Source: CAZFER01 sp964517495
GTDB lineage: Bacteria; Hinthialibacterota; Hinthialibacteria; Hinthialibacterales; Hinthialibacteraceae
DNA length: 37,457 nucleotides
NCBI GenBank assembly: GCA_964517495.1
Contig: CAZFER010000062.1
Location: 1 to 37,457, forward strand
Direction of reading: 5' to 3'
In this document: piece after piece, positions 8,001-16,044 of the stretch
Layout: the number at the start of each line of letters is the position of its first letter
How positions within the stretch are numbered: position 1 is the first letter of the stretch
Program-made: the position numbers and the translations under genes
Notes under the pieces: model-generated
Databases searched by the model: none
What the model was told of the DNA's origin: nothing
The model's input: only the letters and a program-made list of their open reading frames with translations

Positions 8001-10850
8001 ATGCATAAAAAAACAAAATCACCAAAAAATCCCTCCCAAATGAATCGACGTGACATACTTCGATTAGGCGGAGGCCTGGGAATGGGGGCTTTGCTTGGAG
8101 GATTATCTCACTCATCGCTTCAGGAATTTGACATTGTCGATGCTGATCCACTCAAAAATTACGAGTACCGGGGATGGGAGAATTTATATCGCGATCAATT
8201 TACATGGGATCGGGTTGTTCGTTCAACCCATTCGGCGAATTGCACAGGTTCTTGTTCCTGGAAGGTGTATGTAAAAGATGGCATCATGCTAAGGGAAGAA
8301 CAAGCAGCTGATTATCCAAGAATTAGTGATGACCTGCCAGATTATAACCCACGCGGATGTCAAAAGGGGGCTTGTTTTGTTGAATATGTTTATGGCGCTC
8401 AACGATTAAAATACCCCCTTATTCGTTCAGGAGAGCGGGGAGAGGGAAAATGGCGCCGGGTGAGTTGGGATGAAGCATTGGAATACATTGCGGAAAAGGT
8501 CGTGGATAACATCTACAATTACGGCCCTGATACCAACACATTCTTTTCCGTTATCCCTGCCATGTCTCCTGTTTCTTTTTGTGCGGGATCCCGTTTTGCC
8601 CATTATACCGGTGGTGTGTTTTGTTCCTTTTATGATTGGTACTGCGATTTGCCTCCTGGCGAACCCATCACCTGGGGTGTACAAACTGAATCATGTGAAT
8701 GCGCGGATTGGTTTAATTCCAAATTTATTGTTTTGTGGGGAAGTAATATTAATCAAACTCGAATCCCTGACGCGCACTATGCATGGGAGGCGCGCTATAA
8801 CGGGGCAAAAATCGTATGTGTATCACCTGACTATAACAGTAGCGCCATTCATTGTGATCAATATATCCGGATCAATCCCGGCAGTGATGCGATATTAGCA
8901 CTAGCCGTATGCCGGTATTTAATTGAAAACGACCTATATGATGTCTCATATGTTAAAGAACAAACTGATATGCCACTTTTGGTTCGGAAAGATAACCATA
9001 AATTTTTAAGAGCATCTGATTTAGGTATTAATAATGAGAAGGGTGATTCGCAATTTTATGCATGGGATGCCAATTCACAAAAACCAACTTCCTTGCCCGG
9101 TTGTATGGGAAGCGAAGAAAACCATTTACGATTGGGTGATATTAATCCAACACTCAATGGTGAATGGGAAATTCAGTTGGCTGATGGTTCAATGTGTAGA
9201 GTAACAACCGTGTTTGAACTCCTCCGAGATGAACTGCAAAATCATATGTACTCTGTAAAAGGTGCAGCAAAGCAATGTGGGATTCATCAATCGGATCTTA
9301 AAAATTTCATGCACGAGTTTGCTACACGGAAACCTGCCATGATTATCCATGGGGCAGGCACAAACCATTGGTACCATAATGATCTTCTTAACCGGGCGAT
9401 GATTCTGGTCGTCGCCTTAACAGGAAATGTCGGAAAGAATGGCGGAGGATTTAATCACTACGTCGGCCAGGAACGTATTTGGCCTGAACATGGATTCAAG
9501 AAACTCGCCTTTCCGGAAGGTGGGGATAAACAGCGTTTTCAAAATATGACCCTTTGGACTTACTGTCATTCAAAACAAAACGATCCTCATCCAATCAATG
9601 GAAAACCGATTGAAAACTACATTTTGGAATCAGTCCGCAATGGCTGGATGCCACTCTGGCCCCAAAATGAGTGGGATGCACTGACACCCCAACAAATGCA
9701 TGATCTTCCTCGGAAACCTAGATCGCTGTTTATCTGGCGTGCCAATTATTTAAACCAGGCAAAAGGTAATGAAGCCATCTTACGTTCCCTCTGGAAAGAT
9801 CTGGATTTGATCGTGGACATTAATTACCGGATGGATAGCACTGCCTTGTATAGTGATGTAGTTCTACCCGCTGCGTCTTATTATGAAAAAACGGATTTAA
9901 ATTCCACCGATTGCCATTCCTACATGCATCCCTTTTCAAAAGTTCTGGACCCTTTGTATGAATCAAAAACAGATTGGGATGTATTTGCCGCATTAGCCAA
10001 AAAAGTTTCAGACGTTGTTAAACGTAAAGGTTTACAACCATTCAATGATCAAGATATGGAATGGGAAAGAGATTTATCACGGCTTTATGAAAATTGGACT
10101 TCTGGTGAATCAATTTTAAGCGATGAAGATGCATGTAATTACATTCTTTCTCATTCACCCGAAACAGAAGGGATGACGTATCATAACATTCAGGATCATC
10201 CCAGGCGTTTTGTGAAAATTGATGAGGAAGCCTGGAACAGCGATATAGAAGAAGGTCGTGCTTATACACCATTCACCCATCAAATCGAAAAAAAACGCCC
10301 CTGGAGAACACTTACGGGTAGACAACAATTCTACGTTGATCATCCCTGGTTTCTTGAATTGGGAGAGCAATTACCCATTCACAAGGATCCTCAGGATGAT
10401 CCTGCCTTTCCCTATTATTGGAATACCCCTCATGGCCGCTGGTCAATTCATTCAACCTGGCGGGATAATCGCTATATGCTTCGCTTGCAGCGTGGATTAC
10501 CTATCGTTTACCTTCATCCTCAGGATGCCAAAGATAAGCAAATCAACGATAACGATTGGGTAAGAATATTCAATACACAAGGAGAAGCGATTGTCAAAGC
10601 CAAAATCCTTCCAGGCGAAAAACGCCATCGGTTGACCATGTATCATGGGTGGGAAAAATTTCTCGGTTTTCAGGAAGGTGGTTGGCAATCCCTAACCTAT
10701 ATCAAAATAAAACCAACCCAATTAATCGGTCACTACGGCCATTTGAACTTCAAACTGAATTATTGGGGGCCAACGGGAAATAATCGCGACATCAAAGTCA
10801 ATGTCGAACGATACGACGGCCCAGTTGCTTCGTATGAACCGATGGTTTGA
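8001..10850 (+). CDS. narG: Tat-exported NarG-type molybdopterin oxidoreductase (pNarG / nitrite oxidoreductase-like alpha subunit)
   Basis: A 949-residue catalytic subunit of the type II DMSO reductase family. A Tat signal is visible at the N-terminus (NRRDILRLGGG, R16-R17). The [4Fe-4S] ligands match NarG: H77, C81, C85 and C120. The active-site segment SFYDWYCDLPP (209-219) carries the aspartate that binds Mo in NarG, and long stretches such as WGSN-x-NQTRIPDAHY and VSPDYN are NarG-like. It is about 300 residues shorter than E. coli NarG, closer to periplasm-facing archaeal NarG proteins. No cytoplasmic-type NarI follows. It would reduce nitrate (or run as a nitrite oxidoreductase) with bis-MGD cofactor on the outer face of the membrane. 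Chlorate, selenate or similar substrates are possible but less supported. AGGAAA precedes the start. Confidence 0.9.
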   Translation: MHKKTKSPKNPSQMNRRDILRLGGGLGMGALLGGLSHSSLQEFDIVDADPLKNYEYRGWENLYRDQFTWDRVVRSTHSANCTGSCSWKVYVKDGIMLREEQAADYPRISDDLPDYNPRGCQKGACFVEYVYGAQRLKYPLIRSGERGEGKWRRVSWDEALEYIAEKVVDNIYNYGPDTNTFFSVIPAMSPVSFCAGSRFAHYTGGVFCSFYDWYCDLPPGEPITWGVQTESCECADWFNSKFIVLWGSNINQTRIPDAHYAWEARYNGAKIVCVSPDYNSSAIHCDQYIRINPGSDAILALAVCRYLIENDLYDVSYVKEQTDMPLLVRKDNHKFLRASDLGINNEKGDSQFYAWDANSQKPTSLPGCMGSEENHLRLGDINPTLNGEWEIQLADGSMCRVTTVFELLRDELQNHMYSVKGAAKQCGIHQSDLKNFMHEFATRKPAMIIHGAGTNHWYHNDLLNRAMILVVALTGNVGKNGGGFNHYVGQERIWPEHGFKKLAFPEGGDKQRFQNMTLWTYCHSKQNDPHPINGKPIENYILESVRNGWMPLWPQNEWDALTPQQMHDLPRKPRSLFIWRANYLNQAKGNEAILRSLWKDLDLIVDINYRMDSTALYSDVVLPAASYYEKTDLNSTDCHSYMHPFSKVLDPLYESKTDWDVFAALAKKVSDVVKRKGLQPFNDQDMEWERDLSRLYENWTSGESILSDEDACNYILSHSPETEGMTYHNIQDHPRRFVKIDEEAWNSDIEEGRAYTPFTHQIEKKRPWRTLTGRQQFYVDHPWFLELGEQLPIHKDPQDDPAFPYYWNTPHGRWSIHSTWRDNRYMLRLQRGLPIVYLHPQDAKDKQINDNDWVRIFNTQGEAIVKAKILPGEKRHRLTMYHGWEKFLGFQEGGWQSLTYIKIKPTQLIGHYGHLNFKLNYWGPTGNNRDIKVNVERYDGPVASYEPMV

Positions 10851-10882
10851 GGTGGGATGCGATTCCGCGTAAAGGAGAAATT

Positions 10883-12055
10883 ATGTCAAAACATCAATAT
10901 GCAATGGTTATGGATTTAAACAAATGTATCGGCTGTCAGACGTGTACGCTGGCATGCAAGAAGCAATGGACAGACCAAGACGGCACCAGCTATATGTATT
11001 GGAACAATGTTGAAACCCAGCCGGGTCGTGGTTACCCCAAAAACTGGGATTCCATCGGCGGCGGCTTTGACAGCCGGCGTAATCTTCAACCATCACCCCT
11101 TCCTCCCAAAGAAGATTATGGAGAAGCATATGAGTATGATTATGGTCAGCGTTTGTTCCAGGGGAAAAGCAAGCCTGTCATGCCTCATAGTCCCCCAACC
11201 TACAATGCCAATTGGGATGAGGATGTGGGCGGTGAGGATACCACCAATCCCTATTTCTTTTATCTCCCACGGATATGCAACCACTGCACGCACCCAGCCT
11301 GTCTGGAAGCCTGTCCGCGAAAAGCGATTTATAAACGAACAGAAGATGGAATTGTTTTAATCGATCAGGATCGCTGCAATGGCTATAAATACTGCATAAA
11401 AGCATGTCCCTATAAGAAAATCTATTTTAATGAAGTTACAGGGAAAAGTGAGAAGTGTATATTTTGTTATCCACGCTTGGAACAAGGAAACGTGAATGCG
11501 TGTGCCGCACAGTGCCCTGGGCGAATTCGTTTTGTCGGCTTGCTGAACGATCCTGAATCACCGGTTCATAAACTTGTAAAAAAATATCAGGTGGCATTGG
11601 GGCTGTTTCCTGAAAAAGGAACGCATCCAAATGTGTATTATGTTCCACCTTTTAATCCACCCAAGGATGGCAATACGGGAAAGAGTATGCTTGATGATCC
11701 TCGCCTTCCATTGGATTACCTGAAATACTTGTTTGGTGAAAAAGTGGTAACGGTTATTCGCTATCTGGAAACGGAATTGATAAAAGCGCAAAGTGGGCAG
11801 ATAAGCGAGGTTCTTCAACTCCTTATCGGCCGTTCTGAGCAGGTTCGATATCGGATTGTTCCGGGTGTTATCAACAAAAGCACTCCCAAAGATGTCAAGC
11901 AGCAAGTCGAAAAAATCGAAACTGGGCCATCTTTAACAAAGATGGGAACACTCAAGTCAATTAGCCATCTCCCAAATGAAAGTAATTCAGCAATATGTAC
12001 TAACACCAACGGAAGTGGCTGTGATTTTGCAGCCAGGCATCGCAATGTCCGATAA
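10883..12055 (+). CDS. narH: NarH-type iron-sulfur electron-transfer subunit
   Basis: A 390-residue beta subunit with four cluster-binding sets: C15/C18/C21/C25; C132/C135/C140/C144; C165/Y168/C171/C175; and C192/C195/C207/C211. Tyrosine replaces one cysteine at 168, where E. coli NarH has tryptophan, so that site should hold [3Fe-4S]; the other three should be [4Fe-4S]. The segment ACPYKKIYFNEVTGKSEKC closely follows NarH. It has no signal peptide and would be exported folded with the Tat-bearing alpha subunit. Start ATG 10883 follows AAGGAGAAATT; an earlier in-frame ATG at 10847 lacks this and overlaps narG. The last 25 residues are low in hydrophobic content and unlike the rest, so a late frameshift is possible. 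Confidence 0.92.
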   Translation: MSKHQYAMVMDLNKCIGCQTCTLACKKQWTDQDGTSYMYWNNVETQPGRGYPKNWDSIGGGFDSRRNLQPSPLPPKEDYGEAYEYDYGQRLFQGKSKPVMPHSPPTYNANWDEDVGGEDTTNPYFFYLPRICNHCTHPACLEACPRKAIYKRTEDGIVLIDQDRCNGYKYCIKACPYKKIYFNEVTGKSEKCIFCYPRLEQGNVNACAAQCPGRIRFVGLLNDPESPVHKLVKKYQVALGLFPEKGTHPNVYYVPPFNPPKDGNTGKSMLDDPRLPLDYLKYLFGEKVVTVIRYLETELIKAQSGQISEVLQLLIGRSEQVRYRIVPGVINKSTPKDVKQQVEKIETGPSLTKMGTLKSISHLPNESNSAICTNTNGSGCDFAARHRNVR

Positions 12056-12096
12056 GTTGATGATATACCCTGCATACCTTGTAAAAGGAGTAACAG

Positions 12097-12828
12097 ATGA
12101 TACAACAGTATTTTACAATGTTAATAACACTTTTTATTCCAATGCTTACTTTTTCTGCCGATGAAGATGGAATCCTTTCTCTCACAGCATCTCAGGTCAA
12201 GCCAAACGTGATTGAAAAGGAGTTACTTAATCTGAATCATCCCAGTTGGGATAGGGCAAGAGAAAATCCACTTCATTTCCATCGCACTCCGCAACTCTAT
12301 GCCAATGGACCATCCGATCAGGGTGAACGCCCGAGGGCTTCTGTTCGCTTGATTCGTTTAAGTTCAGGAACTATTTGTATTAAGTTGGAATGGGATGATT
12401 CGAGCCAGGATAAATTTTCAAATGGTAGACGGCTTCCAGATGAAGGAGAAAAACACATATATAAATCACATACCGTTTATTCAGATCAATTTGGTGATGC
12501 CGCCTGCCTTATGATTCCCCAATCCAGAAAATCCCTGGAAAGTTATCCCTCCATGATGATGGGTGATAAATCCCATCCTGTTGATCTATTTTATTGGCAG
12601 GCTGGAAGAGGTTTTTCAATTTTAAACGCTCATGGTCGTGCCTCAACTCAAGAAACACCACGCAAATCAATTGGTAAAAGTCTTCGAACAAACCGTGGTT
12701 GGGAAATTGTTTTTCCAATTCAAGAAATCGGCAATGCCACCCCGGTTTGTTTTGCCATTTGGGATGGAACTAAAAAACACCGCGATGGTTTAAAATATTT
12801 TAGTTTGTGGTACGAGATCAAATGGTGA
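12097..12828 (+). CDS. Secreted heme-b gamma subunit, ethylbenzene-dehydrogenase/NarM-like
   Basis: A 243-residue exported subunit. Residues 1-20 form a Sec signal peptide with likely cleavage after FSA. The rest is a beta-rich domain of the ethylbenzene dehydrogenase heme-b family (PF09459-like). In EbdC the heme iron is held by one Met and one Lys; the candidates here are one of M153-M155 (PSMMMGDKSHPVDLFYWQAG) and K233 (RDGLKYFSLWYEIKW). Such subunits link cytochromes to the NarH-type beta subunit in chlorate, selenate, periplasmic nitrate and nitrite oxidoreductases. AAGGAG lies just before the start. It overlaps the chaperone gene by 7 bases. Heme-ligand identity is inferred from pattern only. 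Confidence 0.82.
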   Translation: MIQQYFTMLITLFIPMLTFSADEDGILSLTASQVKPNVIEKELLNLNHPSWDRARENPLHFHRTPQLYANGPSDQGERPRASVRLIRLSSGTICIKLEWDDSSQDKFSNGRRLPDEGEKHIYKSHTVYSDQFGDAACLMIPQSRKSLESYPSMMMGDKSHPVDLFYWQAGRGFSILNAHGRASTQETPRKSIGKSLRTNRGWEIVFPIQEIGNATPVCFAIWDGTKKHRDGLKYFSLWYEIKW

Positions 12829-13484
12829 ATATCGTCATGACTGTTTTAGATAAACAAGCATACAAAGAGGAATCAGCGTTATTTGCTTTTTTCCATGATT
12901 TATTCCGTTATCCCACTCAAGAACAATGGGAGTGGTTGAATCGATCGGAGGTTCAAGATGTAATTGATTTTTTAATCAACAAATATTTTATTCCTGAGGG
13001 AATTAATTTTTACCGCGATCCGGATTCTGTAAAAGAATATGAAGAATCGTTCATCACACTATTCGAAGCAGGACTTCCTCACCCTCCCTGTCCACTTATT
13101 GAATCCCATTGGAATAAAAATGATCCCATACCAAAAATTCTTCATGAAAATATTTTATTCTACAAAACGTTTGGTTTGGAATTAAAAGAGGAAGCCAAAG
13201 AAACAGCCGATCATCTTCGATTTCAATTGGAATTTTATTGCCATTTAACAAAATTGCTTGCTGATGAGGCTCATGAAGATGAGATGAATGATCACACATC
13301 ACAAATCTTACATGCGAAAAATGACTATTTGCATCGCCATCTTCTGAGTTGGATTCCCATCGCAGTTCAAAAACTCCAGGATACAGCGCCAGATTCACAT
13401 TTTACACTGTGGATGAAACTGCTTGAGTGTTATGTACGCGATCAATCAGTAAACGGAAATAAAGCTCACGGGAAACAACAATGA
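12822..13484 (+). CDS. TorD/NarJ-family molybdoenzyme chaperone
   Basis: A 220-residue all-helical cytoplasmic protein of the TorD/DmsD/NarJ superfamily, which holds the apo-molybdoenzyme and its Tat signal until cofactor and clusters are in place. Visible family features are an N-terminal helix ending in FHDLFRYPT, the loop PHPPCPLIESHW (about 86-97) and the helix ADHLRFQLEFYCHL (about 129-142). ATG 12822 overlaps the gamma-subunit stop in ATGGTGA, which suggests translational coupling; ATG 12837 and GTG 12807 are alternatives. The client is most likely the NarG-like protein four genes upstream. Confidence 0.82.
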   Translation: MVNIVMTVLDKQAYKEESALFAFFHDLFRYPTQEQWEWLNRSEVQDVIDFLINKYFIPEGINFYRDPDSVKEYEESFITLFEAGLPHPPCPLIESHWNKNDPIPKILHENILFYKTFGLELKEEAKETADHLRFQLEFYCHLTKLLADEAHEDEMNDHTSQILHAKNDYLHRHLLSWIPIAVQKLQDTAPDSHFTLWMKLLECYVRDQSVNGNKAHGKQQ

Positions 13485-13633
13485 CTTGGTCATGCAAATA
13501 TGAAAATAATGGGTATTGCTCCAAAATAATGAATAAATGCAAACCCGGTGAGAAGGGATGTATTTTATATAAACGCTACAAATTTGTTGAACGTGAAACG
13601 AGAGGCAAAACGAAAAAGCATTCAAGGATCTAA
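13481..13633 (+). CDS. 50-residue cysteine-rich protein coupled to the chaperone gene
   Basis: A short frame whose ATG overlaps the chaperone stop as ATGA (13481-13484). It encodes MTWSCKYENNGYCSKIMNKC and 30 further residues, with four cysteines at 5, 13, 20 and 27 (C-x7-C-x6-C-x6-C), an aromatic/basic middle and a lysine/arginine-rich tail. The regular cysteine spacing, the coupling and the absence of a signal peptide suggest a real cytoplasmic metal- or cluster-binding protein, perhaps an assembly factor for the iron-sulfur or molybdenum enzyme. I recognise no characterised family. The last 12 bases overlap the end of the convergent mobBA gene. Confidence 0.72.
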   Translation: MTWSCKYENNGYCSKIMNKCKPGEKGCILYKRYKFVERETRGKTKKHSRI

Positions 13634-14653
13634 TTCTTCAGGTGAGTTATAATTCTTCCATGAATGATGAAGTGCATTTGGAATAGGGATAATTTGGGCT
13701 TTTGGATGTTGTGCCAAATCAGTAATTTTAAAAGAATGTTCATATGCTTGCTGCTCGAGAACAGGTATAATTCGAAGATCATATAATGCTGGCATTGGTT
13801 CTGGAAATGGTGAATCATGTTTTTTCGGTGAGATCAACCAACTTCCAGGTTTTCGTTGGTTGAGAAGCCAATCCAACGCTGCAGGTTGAAATGCTGGCAT
13901 GTCACACGCACAAACAATCCAGGAAGCCATTGGATTCCAGCGCATCGCGGATAACATCCCAGCCATCGGCCCGGCAACATTAATCACATCGGGTAGATGA
14001 ATGACTTGATTAAGATTTTCTGGTAAATCTCCCTTTCCTACAATCACCTGTAATTCAGTTTTGGTTTGAAGAATGTTTAGAATTTTCTCAAGCCAGGTTT
14101 GATGACCGTCATGAATAAGGTGTTTTGGTTGCCCCATTCGCACACTTTTCCCACCGATTAATATACATCCACATACAGGGGTACGATTCCATTGTTTAGG
14201 CAACCAATGCTTGATGTAGTCTAAAACAATTGACGTGCGGGATTCATTTGGGCCAAGAGATTGAATGACAGGCTCAACCACATCTTTGGGTATATCAACA
14301 TCGCTTTGCGATAACCAAAATTTAGGAAGAGGTGTCTGCTTGTGCCCTTCAACGAGGATCATATCATAAAAGCGAATCAATCGAAGCAAAACAGATTCTA
14401 AAGTATAGTTACTCAACTTATGCGTTCGAAAAAACGTTTCATCGGGATTGTGAACAAAAACGTCGGCACCTGCTCGAAAAAATCGTTCACTGTCTTTCCC
14501 CTCACGATCGACCTCAAAATGATGAGAAACATGCTTTAAAACAGCGAGGTGGATACCCATTTGCTTGATGGATGGAATAAGTGATTCAATGAGGGTTGTT
14601 TTCCCTGAACCACTCCACCCGCTGATCGATAAAATTGGAAATTGATCTATCAT
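13622..14653 (-). CDS. MobB-MobA fusion, molybdopterin-guanine dinucleotide synthesis
   Basis: A 343-residue two-domain protein. Residues 1-about 155 are MobB-like: a P-loop GWSGSGKTT (12-20) and the VLKHVSHHFEVDREGKDS segment. Residues from about 160 are MobA-like: the nucleotidyltransferase signature LIGGKSVRMGQPKH (165-178), then GPMAGMLSAM and CACDMPAFQP. MobA joins GMP to Mo-molybdopterin to make the MGD cofactor; MobB is a GTP-binding helper. This fits the bis-MGD need of the adjacent NarG-type enzyme. It converges on the respiratory operon and overlaps the small cysteine protein by 12 bases. Fusions in this order are known, so the fusion itself is not unique. Confidence 0.9.
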   Translation of the reverse strand: MIDQFPILSISGWSGSGKTTLIESLIPSIKQMGIHLAVLKHVSHHFEVDREGKDSERFFRAGADVFVHNPDETFFRTHKLSNYTLESVLLRLIRFYDMILVEGHKQTPLPKFWLSQSDVDIPKDVVEPVIQSLGPNESRTSIVLDYIKHWLPKQWNRTPVCGCILIGGKSVRMGQPKHLIHDGHQTWLEKILNILQTKTELQVIVGKGDLPENLNQVIHLPDVINVAGPMAGMLSAMRWNPMASWIVCACDMPAFQPAALDWLLNQRKPGSWLISPKKHDSPFPEPMPALYDLRIIPVLEQQAYEHSFKITDLAQHPKAQIIPIPNALHHSWKNYNSPEELDP

Positions 14654-14774
14654 AAAAATTCTCGTTTTTTAGTGTCAATTATATATCAATTTATTAAAAA
14701 GTCACACTATTCTTGACAAATTCATCATTCTACAAGAGGATCAAACAGAAATATCTTTTAGGAGGATATGAAGA

Positions 14775-16040
14775 ATGCGACATTTTTTTATACGAACTGC
14801 CCAATCTTTATTCTTGTTGAGTGCGCTATTCTGTTTTACGGCATATGCGGCTGAAGATCAATTTGATGCAGTCTGGATTGATACTGAAACCAATCAGAAT
14901 GTAAAAGAAACGGTTGTTACAGCACAAGATTTAGGTCTGCAAGGCTCATGGACGATTGAAAAACACCGGCTTCATGGGGGAAAGCAGGAAGGAATTGACC
15001 TGGTTTTGCTGAACAATGGCACGTTACAGATTCTTATCGTGCCTACCCGTGGCATGTCAATTTGGTATGTCAATTGTGGTGATGTGCGCTTGGGCTGGGA
15101 TTCACCGGTGGGGTAGATTATTCATCCTCAGTTTGTTAACCTGGAAGCACGCAATGGTTTGGGCTGGTTGGATGGCTTTGGGGGCTGGTTTGTGCGATGT
15201 GGACTGGCGTACGCAGGGGCTCCTGGTGTGGATGAAGTCATCAGTAACACAGGCTCGGTTATCGAAGTGCCCTTAACCCTGCATGGCAAAATTGATTATA
15301 CCCCCGCCACCAAAGTTGAAGTCGCTGTTGATAAAGATCCACCTCATAAACTTTATGTTCGAGGCATTGTCCGAGAGTGTTATATGTTCGGGCCTAACCT
15401 TGAACTGAGTACGGAAATTTCAACCGTACCCGGAACCTCTTCTTTTACCGTGCGTGATAAAGTGACCAACAAATTGGGGAAAAATACTGAAATGATGTTG
15501 ATAGAACATCTAAATTTTGGTGCGCCATTGTTGGAAAAAGGATCAAAGTTGATAGCCCCTATTGAACAGGTCACACCGCGAGATGAACGGGCGGCGGAGG
15601 CAAAGCCTGAGGATATATTCGTTTATCAGGGACCGACGCCTGGCTATGTTGAGCAGGTTTTTTATCTGAAGCCTCTTGCCAATGACCAGAATGAAACAGA
15701 AATATTATTGAAAAATAAAGCAGGAAATCGTGGTGCATCCATCCGTTATAATATTGAGCAGCTCCCCGCGTTAACGCTATGGAAGAACACAGTTGCAATA
15801 CAAGACGGTTACGCCACAGGTATCGAACCAGGTTTGAATTATGCCAATAACCGCCGAATTGAACGAAAACATGGACGAGTGCCTGAATTAAAACCGGGTG
15901 AAAGCCGTGAGTTTACTCTCCAATTTGAAATTTCAATGGATGAGGAAAGCGTAAAAGCGGCAGAAAAGCGTGTCAACAATATTAAAGGTGACCAATCCCC
16001 AACATTTGACTCTGAGCCAGTGGAAGGTATTAGCTTCTAA
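14775..16040 (+). pseudogene. Secreted DUF4432 (aldose-epimerase-like) gene interrupted by one in-frame TAG
   Basis: A Sec signal peptide (FFIRTAQSLFLLSALFCFTAYA) and AGGAGG ten bases upstream mark a normal start. The frame stops at TAG (15114-15116, codon 114) and then continues in the same frame to 16040 with strong DUF4432 character: GWDSPVG-stop-IIHPQFVNLE, GLGWLDGFGGWFVRCGL, and later EHLNFGAPLLEKGSKLIAP. DUF4432 proteins have the mutarotase-like sugar-binding fold. The flanking pattern suggests the stop replaced a glutamate (GAG to TAG). Intact length would be about 421 residues. TAG is used as a normal stop by the flavoprotein and Rieske genes here, so general recoding is unlikely. It is a recent nonsense mutation, a sequence error, or less likely readthrough. 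No function in respiration is evident. Confidence 0.85.
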
Positions 16041-16044
16041 TGGC

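Noticed and set aside
8427..8898. Overlapping long frames inside narG on both strands
   Set aside because: They are shadows of a strongly conserved coding frame, with no own ribosome-binding sites or family resemblance.
14650..14678. TTGACA-17/18-TATGAT on the minus strand before mobBA
   Set aside because: The -10 box overlaps the mobBA start codon, which would place transcription start inside the gene.
14713..14736. TTGACA upstream of the DUF4432 gene
   Set aside because: The only -10-like hexamer (TACAAG) is 12 bases away, too close for a normal promoter.
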